Assembly (NCBI GenBank): GCA_903813345.2
Contig: CAIIXF020000004.1
Coordinates: 3,179,525-3,243,524, forward strand
Direction of reading: 5' to 3'
Length of the DNA: 64,000 bases
Source: Owenia fusiformis
Lineage: Eukaryota; Annelida; Polychaeta; Sabellida; Oweniidae
The notes beneath the pieces were generated by a model. That model did not search any database. It saw nothing but the letters and a program-made list of their open reading frames with translations, and was not told the DNA's origin. Below are positions 24,401 through 34,522 of the stretch, in pieces (within the stretch, counting starts at the first letter, position 1; the number at the start of each line of letters is the position of its first letter). Made by a program: the position numbers and the translations under genes.

Positions 24401-24544
24401 CCTCCCCTTCCTGAGGAACCACTAAAGATGGAAGAAGTAGAAGGATTACCCCCCATCCCACAAGGTTCCGGGAAGACTAGAAAACAGGAGACGGATGGAG
24501 ATGACAGTACTCTTGTCCCCGAGAAGAAAGAGAACCTGTTTTAG
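18401..24544 (+). CDS. Gag-Pol polyprotein of Gypsy-type retrotransposon
   Basis: One 2047-codon ORF encodes gag and pol without a frameshift. By residue: proline-rich N-terminus; coiled coil about 142-217; retrotransposon gag domain about 377-533; CCHC zinc knuckle about 602-615 (CFYCHKLGHRAAEC); aspartic protease with DSGA at about 680; reverse transcriptase from about 1100 with YLDD at 1252-1255; RNase H from 1399 (DTDAS); integrase with an HHCC-type zinc finger about 1637-1676 and catalytic residues D1706, D1766 and E1802 (D-D-35-E); then a GPY/F-type C-terminal module (about 1920-1980, WLGPFQILEKL). All key residues are present and no stop interrupts it, so it may be active. It begins 54 bp after the 5' LTR at an ATG. 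Gag and pol must be separated by proteolysis. Clade within Gypsy is not assigned. Confidence 0.97.
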   Translation: MEQDTGLPPPPPVENKGDSEPDNTVFLKTDKMDIDYSGAGEDTIHDVKDDHKRKEFPRVGLPNPGTRADTSDSDTDKKGLHGQISTGYWTGAAFTDAKTPFNPTTGTWRESPRRRRRFPLTSTLAERPWAGMDEEVQREPDLRMMEEKIKSKIDVLSETMINQQKQMQRLAETVVESQQAQLHNINRIAQRVEVNRQEVQTQMKDFQQTVETSIVEKLHSSSMQPEVGSMNHAGPFQPLSEPAFDPELLPASSRKPWSLKRQERIHINPSKWKVNSSSDAINPGLKNLENQGAVGRGNIPSTTYKPSLLNQEGVREDFKPSSLGLASRPGTSSAPHKEEPVNRSAESNLTTELIQMCSKLCDKFGSENLGSSSKSRIKPDVYNGSTPWQDYRAYFEICGDVNNWTEEDKRRFLATSLRGPAQQMVLEMGQDYTYDQLLLALEKRFGPGGKAEVYEAELVGRIRKPKETLQTLGQDIRRLTALAYPEMSRAAQDRLARRSFEQSILEEDIRRAIHTKECNTLDKAIEVALKEESYLESERIRKGQKPKYSRVTAIEGKEENQSKLTAIETKIETLMEKITELISNQNKTEPETPKQAFKRMECFYCHKLGHRAAECFAKKRAEERAQQSGRSEPNQAAPIKFINHQGREVPDQPNGLISSEVRKVIAIGEVCDTPIAFLVDSGAVRTVLSVESYRRMPLASRPKLMPPNHVLIQADGEALSMSGMIHCVIDVDGHQEDLDVMVANIDFEGILGTDYLHASRAIIDYHKKAITFGEKEDSSTMEETQQAEDLESRETFVIKHASLPEIEADVDTLNIPQPEMDSSNLEGGTEELANSLLSGNGDFFEEEDSGNSVCKEVVDCVPETPSPTSEEDVFCTPPDTPIIIPETPPSSPELIDVSVENVTKSDQAEASLQSTLCISASQDVVVVPPLSGILVEVKLQSPMTGVGIIEGLMEDNDLEALEIVTTLARPGENSYIEVRNHNLLEMEVECGATLGVFTLIEDGIYEVKSDFGKGNVCNLSKEVVDKELDCFTDEEPESSSPLPEFLQELASRSCSGLTTEQSDQLRALLLRNSDVFAKDDQDLGKTTLTQHTIDTGNTPPIRQRYRMLPKCRQEEVDKLVEDMLQKGLIEPSQSPWASPIVLVRKKDGSWRFCVDYRKLNDVTKKDAFPIPRIDETLDRMSGSKYFSTLDLASGYWQVSLDPDAREKSAFTVRGGLFQWTVMPFGMSNAPSTFCRLMEQVLGELSNDGSLVYLDDVIIFAPTFEQALTRLEQVFSRLRRASLKLKPAKCTLFQKEVNYLGHLVSGEGIAPDPKKIEWMVNYPTPRTVKQVRQFIGGASYYRRHIENFAGIAGPLHELTRKNQRFKWNQNTEEAFKALKEKLTTAPILSFPRDDCPYILDTDASYESLGAVLSQIQDNEERVIYYASHRLSGAERNYCVTRKELLAVVHYVKYFRQYLYGVRFTVRSDHGSLRWLTNFKNPEGQLARWIQILQEYDYRLEYRPGNKHTNADVMSRRPEPCQQCTHCDEEVVETDDTDINLVTVAVAPLWGLLEIAKAQREDPDLMPIIKALEESKIRPAWESLSYESPATKHYWHRWNSLEIKEDVLCKRWTDDQGKITHLQILVPSPMKTTVLDMCHSNRVAGHFGVRRTFFKSRQRFYWFEQRVDARSTVRTCRACGARRKPLGARRAPLQIQGVSGPMERYAVDILGPFPETPRGNKVIMVCADYFSKWVEAYPLPNQEAITVADKLVAEVVCRFGAPSELHSDQGRNFESHVFQRVCDLVGIHKTRTTPFHPQSDGMVERYNRTLLDTIAKLLQPEDHLYDWDLQIPFALMAYRTSTHEATGETPAMLMFGRELNVPLDLIVDAQPEVQEQEETDYISELRQGLRDAHKRAGAVLKKAAIRQKTAYDRRVGGKGYQKGDAVWYRNNNKKRGVSPKLQSQWLGPFQILEKLSDVTYRIVEWGKLKSKVVHFDQLKPYESTLPKDWRIPESHDDGMKLSPPLPEEPLKMEEVEGLPPIPQGSGKTRKQETDGDDSTLVPEKKENLF

Positions 24545-24547
24545 CGT

Positions 24548-26035
24548 ATGGAGCTAGAGGGTAAAGACATGAAAGATTCTGACTTGGTGACTGATGAGGC
24601 CTGTAAGCTAAAACCAGAATCGGAGGAAGTGGTACCAGGTATTAATAAAAGTGGTAGGCCAGGTCGGAGGGTAAAACCTCCAGCACATTTAATTGATTAT
24701 GAGTTGACCTTATCTATTTGTGCTTGCAGATCAGAAATGCCTAGGGGACGTGGGTTCTGGCATCATGATCCCTACTACCGCCAGGGGTATCAGTATGGCC
24801 GTGGTTCGGGAAGAGATAGATCATCCCATAGACACAGCGCCTCCCCCCGTCTCGAGGGTGAGCCCCGCAGAGAGCGACGCCATACTTCTCCGCGAAGGAA
24901 TGAGCCACACTCTAGGGAGGCTAGAGCTTCCATCCCTTCCCCAGTGACACAAGCGGAAGATCGAAACAGGGATGTAACGTCAATGGCCGCTTCCTTGGTC
25001 GATTTGTTGGGAAGGCTGACACCAGGATCTATCACTGGCGATATTAGAGATCATATTCGCCCAAATCTACAGAGCCCCACTCCTGCACCCTCCACTTCAG
25101 GAGGAGATACCGTGATGTTAACAGTGGGTGGTACACAGGATGTCTTGGAAATCCCAAAAGACTTGACACCCAAAGAATCCCCCCTATGGGGCAAGGATTT
25201 AAGCAACAAACCTGGACCCCAAGTGTACGGAACTGGAGAAACATTCAAGTCAAGAGAATTTGTGAGCTCCACAGATTCTACCTCTAGTTCATCATCAACT
25301 GATGAATATGAAAGTGATAAAAGTGATCACAGAAGTTCCCAATCCATGGGACAGAAAGACAAAGTGGACAAACAGACATTCAAGAGTCGAGATGGAGAAC
25401 CTTCAAAAGGGGATAAGACCGCAAAACAAACCAAAGATAAAAAGGAAACCATAAAACAATCCAAACCTCAAAAAGAAACCATCAAACCACCTAAAGATCA
25501 AAAAGAAACAATCAAACCTCAGAAAGATCAAAAGGAAACAAAGTCGGTTAGAAAGGATAAGTCTAAAGATGAACTTGCCATTAAACTAAAACGAGTAGAT
25601 GAAGGGGATACCAAATTTAGAACAACAGAATACCAAAAGGAGGAAACCACTACCAACGAAATTCCAAGGGGTCGAAAAGGAGTAGAAGTGGCTAGAAAAG
25701 ATTCTAGTCCTGATGGGCCCCCAGAAAAAAAAGTCAAAAGGGATCAAACCGAAAAAGAATCGGCCAAGAAGGAAGCTCCCAAGAAAGTTCATTGGCAAGA
25801 AATTCCCTTAGGAAAGAAGGGAACTGATAAAGAGACAGTCACTAACAAAAATCAAGAACCGACTGAACGTAAGTTGTCGGAAAGAGAGGTGGAAGATACC
25901 GCCACAGTTACTGATGGGGTTGATGATACACCCCTCCCAGTTAAGTTGGAAGTGCGCTTCAAATATCTAAGACCAAACGGTCAGGTTGTTGAAGACTTAA
26001 CCCTAGTCAGTAGGTACACTCCTCAGGAGATGTAA
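24548..26035 (+). CDS. Extra ORF in frame after gag-pol, highly charged, not an envelope
   Basis: This is 495 codons in the same frame as gag-pol, separated only by TAG and one codon (TTT TAG CGT ATG). Its first ~60 residues include GRPGRRVKPPAHLIDY, which resembles the usual basic tail of Gypsy pol proteins, so this part may belong to pol. A strong splice acceptor (CTATTTGTGCTTGCAG, ending 24729) lies 7 bp before an internal in-frame ATG at 24737, which would give a 432-residue protein from a spliced RNA. That protein is Arg/Gly/Ser-rich at first (MPRGRGFWHHDPYY), then has a Ser run, and then Lys-rich repeats built on KETIKP. It has no signal peptide, membrane segment or cysteine pattern, so it is not a typical env. 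It could bind nucleic acid, but its function is unknown. Confidence 0.8.
   Translation: MELEGKDMKDSDLVTDEACKLKPESEEVVPGINKSGRPGRRVKPPAHLIDYELTLSICACRSEMPRGRGFWHHDPYYRQGYQYGRGSGRDRSSHRHSASPRLEGEPRRERRHTSPRRNEPHSREARASIPSPVTQAEDRNRDVTSMAASLVDLLGRLTPGSITGDIRDHIRPNLQSPTPAPSTSGGDTVMLTVGGTQDVLEIPKDLTPKESPLWGKDLSNKPGPQVYGTGETFKSREFVSSTDSTSSSSSTDEYESDKSDHRSSQSMGQKDKVDKQTFKSRDGEPSKGDKTAKQTKDKKETIKQSKPQKETIKPPKDQKETIKPQKDQKETKSVRKDKSKDELAIKLKRVDEGDTKFRTTEYQKEETTTNEIPRGRKGVEVARKDSSPDGPPEKKVKRDQTEKESAKKEAPKKVHWQEIPLGKKGTDKETVTNKNQEPTERKLSEREVEDTATVTDGVDDTPLPVKLEVRFKYLRPNGQVVEDLTLVSRYTPQEM
24714..24729 (+). promoter_or_regulatory. Candidate 3' splice site before internal ATG of the extra ORF
   Basis: Pyrimidine-rich CTATTTGTGCTTGCAG ends 7 bases before ATG 24737. 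Retroelements often express a downstream ORF from a spliced subgenomic RNA. The matching donor in the leader was not identified. Confidence 0.4.
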
Positions 26036-27150
26036 TTAGCACTGTGTGGAAAGAAAGATATATTTTTACATTATTTAAGACGTTTGTAAGTTATTTGTTA
26101 AGACAGTAGCTAGAAAGACATTTGTTAAAGTTCTGCAAAAGTTTATTAAAAGTGGAATTTATACTCAAGGAACAATGAGTGTATAGATGAACAAGATTGT
26201 GATTTTTATAAGGAGTGAAATTAATGAGGATAGTGTACTCAGTGAAAAACTCAGTGGACAATGAGTGCATGGGTAGAAAATATAGTAATTGTATAAAGAG
26301 TGCCATTAATAAGGACAGTATACTCAGTGAACAATGAGTGCATAAACGAAAAGGATAATAATTTTTACAATCAATGTGATTAATGAGGATACTCAGTGAA
26401 AAACTCGAGAAACAATGAGTGCAATTAATAAGGACAGTATACTCAGTGAACAATGAGTGCGTAGATGAAAAGGATTGTAATTTTTAATGAGTGCGATTAA
26501 TAAGGAGAGTATACTCCGTGAAAAAGAAACTCAGTGGATAATAAGTGCATAAATGAAGAAGATTGTGATCTTTATAAGGAGTTAAATTAATGAGGAAAGT
26601 ACACTCAATGAACAACTCAGTGAACAATGAGTACAATTGGTGAGGAAACTATACTCTGTGGATAACTCTGTGAACAATGAGTGCATAGCTGGAAAAGATT
26701 GTACTTGTTATGAGTGAAATTAATAAGGACAGTATACTCAGTGAACAATGAGTGCATAGCTGGAAAAGATTGTACTTGTTATGAGTGAAATTAATAAGGA
26801 CAGTATACTCAGTGAACAATGAGTGCAATTAATAAGGACAGTATAGTCAGTGAAAAACTCAAAAACATTGAGAGCATAATTAAAAAATACTATAATTGTT
26901 TATTCACAGTGCATTAGTTTAAAAATCTTGATTATTTTTTTTCTGTAGTGCAAATAGTGTTAAAAAATGCTAGTGTATTATCACTGCATCAATACAAGAG
27001 ACAGTAATTAGCGGGACATTAGTATCAAGTCCTATAGTTTATTAATAATCAGTTGCAACTGTTCTAAAAAGAGTTTATAATAGAAGCCAAAATTATTTTT
27101 CCACTAAAATTCGTCTTATTTTATTATTTAACTTGGTGTTGGTAAACACC
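26036..27150 (+). repeat. AT-rich degenerate tandem repeats downstream of the extra ORF
   Basis: Variants of AACAATGAGTGCAT and AAGGACAGTATACTCAGTGA recur many times between about 26160 and 26860 with irregular spacing. Nothing coding is seen. The rest up to the purine tract is plain AT-rich sequence. Confidence 0.75.
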
Positions 27151-27171
27151 AAAATCCAAAGGTGAGAGGAG
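27151..27171 (+). promoter_or_regulatory. Polypurine tract
   Basis: AAATCCAAAGGTGAGAGGAG directly abuts the TGTGACG start of the 3' LTR, the position where plus-strand DNA synthesis is primed. Confidence 0.65.
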
Positions 27172-27368
27172 TGTGACGAATTTTAGTAAGTGGCAAGACA
27201 TATTAATTTTTTTTCAAAATTATTTTTCTGTCAGTACATTATCACCCACCCATTTTTCGCAAGATTTAAGTTGTTTCCTCCAATTAACTTACCTGTACAC
27301 TTGTCCACAATGTCAGTTTACTTTCAATGCTTAACTTCAACCACTATTCCGAGTGAGATAGACCTATA

Positions 27369-28461
27369 CGAGGGGTGATCCAAAAGTCTTGGACGCCCTG
27401 CTCTAATTTTGTTGGTTTTTGATAAAATTACTTCAAACTTTCCAATAATAAAGACCAACAACCAAACTACTTTGTGTATTGATTTCATAGTGAAATGATA
27501 TATTATATGTAGTTTTCTCGATAGTTATTAATATAGTGACCCTGCCACCCGGAACGGTATTTGCACATGGCAACTTTCAGCCTTAAATGTTGCTGCTAGT
27601 TGACTTGTTTTGCAAGTCTTGACCACTATCTTTTCTTAAATTTTGAATGTTAAACCATGTTAGTTTACTTCCTTTGTTACTAGGCAACCAATTAATTGTG
27701 TTTTAATCATAATGTCACATATGACAATGGCCATATATGTCAAGTTCTAAGAAAATGACATCAGACAATCAACCCTCATTTTGGTATCATTTTTGCTCCA
27801 AGATGGCTGCTGAAATGTAGAACATGAAAGAAATCAAAGTGAAACAAAGAATACTACAATATATTTTCACTATTATTGACCTTGAGCAACTACCATATGC
27901 ACGATACAGTCTAGATATGGCTCCGTTTGATTTTGTTTCTTTTCTCCAAGTTGAAAGGAGGGTTGAGAGAAAATGTTTTTCACTCATTGGATGAGGTTAA
28001 GAGTGGCACTCCAACAGCATTTGTATCACATAAGCAATGGCGGTTTCATAAATGTCTTTCATTCATTGGTAAAGCGGAATGAAAAATGTTCTCAAATTCG
28101 TGGAAAATATGTTGAAAAGTAGATCTTAATATGTGAAGATGATGATGGCAGATGACACTCAGACTGAAAATCGGAAATTCTCTCATATCATGACTGGTGT
28201 TAGGTTGTGTACCTGCACTTAAAGTATTTGCCATATTATAACAGTTGTGACGTGATTTGCTATATTCAAATACCGTTCCGGGTAGCAAGGACCCGGTATC
28301 AAAAAATATTTAGAAAAGTAGCTAAAATATATTATTTTCTCTTGAAACTTATACACAAAGTTGTTAAGATGTCGATCTTTATTATCCGAAAGTTTCATAT
28401 AATTATATTAGAAAATAGCAAAGTTAGAGCGGGGCGTCAAAGACTTTTGGATCACCCCTCG
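27369..28461. mobile_element. 1093-bp TA-flanked element nested in the 3' LTR
   Basis: TIRs start CGAGGGGTGATCCAAAAGTC and end GACTTTTGGATCACCCCTCG. TA is duplicated on both sides, and the 5' LTR supplies the empty site (GACCTATATGCTATAG). This fits the Tc1/mariner superfamily. Internal ORFs are under 100 codons with no recognisable transposase, so it is non-autonomous. Confidence 0.9.
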
Positions 28462-29084
28462 TATGCTATAGAAATTACAATGTTTTGCAAAGTTTAAAAA
28501 AAGTTCCCTGGAGGCAGCCATTTTGGGAGTCTCGTTTTAAAAAGTTGTTTCCGGATCCTCGTTGACCCAATTACGGCACGTGTTTCACTTAATTTCTCCA
28601 ATATACCAGGTTAGTACTACTTTTGTATCATCATTCTCTAATCAAGTAAATGAGTAGTAATTCTAGAATAGATTTAACTAGTTTTTATTCCAATCTAAGG
28701 CTTAACCACGTAGATATTGGGAGTTAAAAGTTGAAGCGGGGAAATTGTCATTTCAAAAGTTCGTTTTGCGCACAAATTATATTCATGATTTCTCATTTAT
28801 AATTCATTAATACCTCAATAAATGTGTTTGTTATTGTCATATATGTTTATCACATATTATAGAAATTACTTTTGCAACATTATTTTTATGTTTTACAGGG
28901 TTTAATGGGTCTTAAACTTTAAATCATTTTCACGTAGTAACAATCGCTAGGTCACGTGATATTTCCAATCACATATTCATATATATACACATCAATACAT
29001 GTTGGGGTATAAATACGGCCGCAGAGGTGACTCCACAGACTTTTGCACATTGACTTTCGACGAACGGACTTTGTGGCTCGGTAT

Positions 29085-32000
29085 TAGAGGAATTTTTGGA
29101 ACTACAAAACTTAGTCGTTTTTGCTAACTGCAAAACTTAGCTGATTTTTTTGGATCTACAAAACTTAGAAGTTTTCTGCTATCTGAGGAACATAGTCGAT
29201 CTGCTACATGGGATGACTGACCATTGACTATTGACTATTGACTTCTCTTAGCCTGATGGAGTAGCCACTGATGATTATAAGCCATTGATGTGACAACCTT
29301 GATGAATATATTGGCTTACTAGAGGAATTGTTGGAACTACAAAACTTTGTCATTTTTGCTATCTGCAAAACTTAGTCGTTTTTCTGCTATCTGAGGAACA
29401 TAGTCGATCTGCTACATAGGATGACTAACCATTGACTATTGACTATTGACTTCTCTTAGCCTGATGGAGTAGCCATTGATGATTATAAGCCATTGATGTG
29501 ACAACCTTGATGAATATATTGGCTTACTAGAGGAATTGTTGGAACTACAAAACTTTGTCATTTTCGCTATCTGCAAAACTTTGTCGTTTTTCTGCTATCT
29601 GAAGAACATAGTCGATCTGCTACATGGGATGACTGACCATTGACTATTGACTATTGACTTCTCTTAGCCTGATGGAGTAGCCACTGATGATTATAAGCCA
29701 TTGATGTGACAACCTTGATGAATATATTGGCTTACTAGAGGAATTGTTGGAACTACAAAACTTTGTCATTTTTGCTATCTGCAAAACTTAGTCGTTTTTC
29801 TGCTATCTGAGGAACATAGTCGATCTGCTACATAGGATGACTAACCATTGACTATTGACTATTGACTTCTCTTAGCCTGATGGAGTAGCCATTGATGATT
29901 ATAAGCCATTGATGTGACAACCTTGATGAATATATTGGCTTACTAGAGGAATTGTTGGAACTACAAAACTTTGTCATTTTTGCTATCTGCAAAACTTTGT
30001 CGTTTTTCTGCTATCTGAAGAACATAGTCGATCTGCTACATGGGATGACTGACCATTGACTATTGACTATTGACTTCTCTTAGCCTGATGGAGTAGCCAC
30101 TGATGATTATAAGCCATTGATGTGACAACCTTGATGAATATATTGGCTTACTAGAGGAATTGTTGGAACTACAAAACTTTGTCATTTTTGCTATCTGCAA
30201 AACTTAGTCGTTTTTCTGCTATCTGAGGAACATAGTCGATCTGCTACATAGGATGACTAACCATTGACTATTGACTATTGACTTCTCTTAGCCTGATGGA
30301 GTAGCCATTGATGATTATAAGCCATTGATGTGACAACCTTGATGAATATATTGGCTTACTAGAGGAATTGTTGGAACTACAAAACTTTGTCATTTTTGCT
30401 ATCTGCAAAACTTTGTCGTTTTTCTGCTATCTGAGGAACATAGTCGATCTGCTACATGGGATGACTGACCATTGACTATTGACTATTGACTTCACTTAGC
30501 CTGATGAAGTAGCCATTGATGATTATAAGCCATTGATGTGACATCCTGGGTGAATTTATTGGCTTATTTGAGGAAATATTGGAACTACAAAACTTAGTCA
30601 TTTTTGTTATCTACAAAACTTATTTATTTTCTGCTATCTACAAAACTTAGACATTTTTCTGCTATCTGGGGAACATAGTTGACTGACCATTGACTATTGA
30701 CTTCACTTAGCCTGATGAAGTAGCCATTGATGATTATAAGCCATTGATGTGACAACCTGGGTGAATTTATTTGCTTATTGGAGGAATTGTTGGAACTACA
30801 AAACTTTGTCATTTTTGCTATCTACAAAACTTTGTCGTTTTTCTGCTATCTGAGGAACATAGTCGATCTGCTACATGGGATGACTGACCATTGACTATTG
30901 ACTGTTGACTTCTCTTAGCCTGATGAAGTAGCCATTGATGTTTATAAGCCATTGATGTGACAACCTTGATGAATATATTGGCTTACTAGAGGAATTGTTG
31001 GAACTACAAAACTTTGTCATTTTTGCTATCTGCAAAACTTTGTCGTTTTTCTGCTATCTGAGGAACATAGTCGATCTGCTACATGGGATGACTGACCATT
31101 GACTATTGACTATTGACTTCTCTTAGCCTGATGGAGTAGCCATTGATGATTATAAGCCATTGATGTGACAACCTTGATGAATTTATTGGCTTATTTGAGG
31201 AAATATTGGAACTACAAAACTTAGTCATTTTTGTTATCTACAAAACTTAGACATTTTTCTGCTATCTGGGGAACATAGTTGACTGACCATTGACTATTGA
31301 CTTCACTTAGCCTGATGAAGTAGCCATTGATGATTATAAGCCATTGATGTGACAACCTGGGTGAATTTATTTGCTTATTGGAGGAATTGTTGGAACTACA
31401 AAACTTTGTCATTTTTGCTATCTGCAAAACTTTGTCGTTTTTCTGCTATCTGAGGAACAAAGTCGATCTGCTACATGGGATGACTGACCATTGACTATTG
31501 ACTGTTGACTTCTCTTAGCCTGATGAAGTAGCCATTGATGTTTATAAGCCATTGATGTGACAACCTTGATGAATATATTGGCTTACTAGAGGAATTGTTG
31601 GAACTACAAAACTTTGTCATTTTTGCTATCTGCAAAACTTTGTCGTTTTTCTGCTATCTGAGGAACATAGTCGATCTGCTACATGGGATGACTGACCATT
31701 GACTATTGACTATTGACTTCTCTTAGCCTGATGGAGTAGCCATTGATGATTATAAGCCATTGATGTGACAACCTTGATGAATATATTGGCTTACTAGAGG
31801 AATTGTTGGAACTACAAAACTTAGTCATTTTGTTATCTACAAAACTTAGACATTTTCTGCTATCTGGGGAACATAGTTGACTGACCATTGACTATTGACT
31901 TCACTTAGCCTGATGAAGTAGCCATTGATGATTATAAGCCATTGATGTGACAATCTGGGTGAATTTATTTGCTTATTGGAGGAAATATTGGAACTACAAA

Positions 32001-33240
32001 ACTTAGTCATTTTTGTTATCTACAAAACTTAGACATTTTCTGCTATCTGGGGAACATAGTTGACTGACCATTGACTATTGACTTCTCTTAGCCCGATGAA
32101 GTAGCCATTGATGATTATAAGCCATTGATGTGACAACCTTGATGAATATATTGGCTTATTAGAGGAATTGTTGGAACTACAAAACTTAGTCATTTTGTTA
32201 TCTACAAAACTTAGACATTTTCTGCTATCTGGGGAACATAGTTGACTGACCATTGACTATTGACTTCACTTAGCCTGATGAAGTAGCCATTGATGTGACA
32301 ACCTTGATGAATATATTGGCTTACTAGAGGAATTGTTCGAACTACAAAACTTTGTCATTTTTGCTATCTGCAAAACTTATTTATTTTCTGCTATCTACAA
32401 AACTTAGACATTTTCTGCTATCTGGGGAACATAGTTGACTGACCATTGACTATTGACTTCACTTAGCCTGATGAAGTAGCCATTGATGATTATAAGCCAT
32501 TGATGTGACAATCTGGGTGAATTTATTTGCTTATTGGAGGAAATATTGGAACTACAAAACTTAGTCATTTTTGTTATCTATAAAACTTAGACATTTTCTG
32601 CTATCTGGGGAACATAGTTGACTGACCATTGACTATTGACTTCACTTAGCCTGATGAAGTAGCCATTGATGATTATAAGCCATTGATGTGACAATCTGGG
32701 TGAATTTATTTGCTTATTGGAGGAAATATTGGAACTACAAAACTTAGTCATTTTTGTTATCTATAAAACTTAGACATTTTCTGCTATCTGGGGAACATAG
32801 TTGACTGACCATTGACTATTGACTTCACTTAGCCTGATGAAGTAGCCATTGATGATTATAAGCCATTGATGTGACAATCTTGGTGAATTTATTTGCTTAT
32901 TGGAGGAAATATTGGAACTACAAAACTTAGTCATTTTTGTTATCTACAAAACTTAGACATTTTCTGCTATCTGGGGAACATAGTTGACTGACCATTGACT
33001 ATTGACTTCTCTTAGCCCGATGAAGTATCCATTGAGGATTATAAGCCATTGATGTGACAACCTGGGTGAAATTGTTTGCTTATTGGGAGGAAATATTGGA
33101 ACTACAAAACTTAGTCATTTTTGTTATCTATAAAACTTAGACATTTTCTGCTATCTGGGGAACATAGTTGACTGACTATTGACTTCAATTAGCCTGATGA
33201 AGTAACCATAGATGATTATATGCCATTGATGTGCCAACCT
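29085..33240 (+). repeat. 3' LTR minisatellite, about 21 copies
   Basis: Same repeat family as at 13545-18090. The internal order of unit variants is largely shared, but some units are gained or lost. For example a TATTTATTTTCTGC variant is inserted near 30618. Confidence 0.9.
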
Positions 33241-33803
33241 GGATAAATTTATTGAATCATTAACTGAAGTGTAGAATACTTGGAAACTAACAATTATATT
33301 GGTGCATATAATTAACAACAACAAGTTTATTTGGACATTTTGAATTTATTTGTGTATAATTAATGTTATAATATATGTGAAATAAATTTATATTGTTTGT
33401 CGTGTTGTAATTACTGTAAAAACAAGTACATTTAACGTGTACCAAGAAATCCCAAAGTAACCTAGCCTCCACACTACCTTAAATCGGCTAGTTTGTTACA
33501 GTGTGATATACATGTACAGGGCGTTCAGTAAGTAAAACTAATTTTGCTCTCAAACTTTTATTTCTTGTCTATCATCGTTCAATTTTTCAGTGGAGAAGCA
33601 TCAGACACTTTTCTAACTATCCTGAAAAAATGATCAAGATATAATGAATGACAGCAAAATGGTGGTTGTCATAGTAACGCGAATACGGGTTCTGCGGAGC
33701 AATTTTATAAGTTCACAGCATAGTAGATTTTGTTTATGTTAGTTTCTGTCCTGTCTATATTTCAACCATAGTTCTGTGGCTACTCCACATTTCTACTTTC
33801 AAG

Positions 33804-34136
33804 TTAGCATTCTATTTCATGTTCAAAGAAGTTCCCCTTAGCTTTCACACACAGCTGATGTACCCATCCTAGGCTGATATTGGTTAGTTCTGAGAGTTCC
33901 CTTACAGTTATACTGCGGTCTTCATCTAACAATTGCCTCAAATGATTCATGTTAGCCTCTTTGGTTAGAAGGTTTGGCCTCCCTGACCTTGGCTCATCAC
34001 TTATTGTTTTTCTCCCCTTTTGGAATTTCTGATACCATTTGTAGATTGTGTACTTAGGCACACTGTCCCCATATGCTTTTTGGATATCCCTAATGGTATC
34101 CTGCTTGGATTTCCCTAGCAACACTTGTATCTGATG
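33804..34136 (-). pseudogene. Mariner transposase N-terminal fragment
   Basis: It encodes the paired helix-turn-helix DNA-binding region of a mariner transposase. It includes the linker-like YKWYQKFQKGRKTISDEPRS and the second HTH, ending at SLGWVHQLC followed by a stop. No in-frame ATG precedes it. An ATG further upstream (about 34200) lies in another frame, so a frameshift is likely. The catalytic domain is absent. Confidence 0.85.
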
Positions 34137-34489
34137 CTACTTTTCAATTGTTGTTTCATTTCATTGTTCATTTTGCTTCCATTGGCAATCCTGGCAGCCA
34201 TGATTTTGATGATGTCATGGAGCAGTGTCTGATGGATCATTCTGGATCATTCCATCTGTTGTATCATCTGTCTGTGATGTCATAGACTACTGTTGCCATG
34301 GTATCATATTTGTGTATGTTGTTGTTATGTTTGTCGTGACTTTCAGCCAAAGCAAACAAAGACATATGCAGCATTAATCTTAATCAATTGACCTTTTGCG
34401 ATCAGAATTCAGGAATTTTGTTTATGGATACTGTTGTCACGTATTTCGTCTTATTGGGTGAAATTCATACTAAACATCGATGCCTATAA

Positions 34490-34522
34490 GCGCCCCCCGT
34501 TTTTGTCAAAATCGGGGGGCGC
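34490..34522. repeat. GC-rich hairpin
   Basis: GCGCCCCCCG and CGGGGGGCGC flank a T/A-rich inner stem and a short loop inside the mariner element. It stands out in AT-rich surroundings. Confidence 0.8.

Larger units (their letters stand above)
12741..33500 (+). mobile_element. Complete Gypsy-type LTR retrotransposon with giant LTRs
   Basis: The element starts TGTGACGAATTTTAG and ends CTAGTTTGTTACA (TG...CA). It is flanked by GTGT at 12737-12740 and at 33501-33504. The undamaged site (GCAAGCGTGTGATATAC) survives in the two upstream tandem copies, which confirms a 4-bp target duplication. The order is 5' LTR, primer-binding site, gag-pol, second ORF, AT-rich repeat tract, purine tract, 3' LTR. 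Order of domains in pol is PR-RT-RNaseH-IN, the Gypsy (Metaviridae) arrangement. Outside repeat copy number and one nested insertion the two LTRs look nearly identical, so the insertion is young. Total is 20.8 kb, about 19.7 kb without the nested element. Confidence 0.95.
27172..33500 (+). mobile_element. 3' LTR (6329 bp including a nested element)
   Basis: It is collinear with the 5' LTR. It differs by a nested 1093-bp insertion at 27369 and by minisatellite copy number (about 21 units versus 23). Without the insertion and its extra TA it is 5234 bp. Sequence outside these changes is almost the same, which indicates few mutations since insertion. Confidence 0.9.

Noticed and set aside
24548-26035. 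Envelope gene of an endogenous retrovirus
   Set aside because: No signal peptide, transmembrane segment, cleavage site or cysteine pattern; the protein is hydrophilic and lysine-rich.
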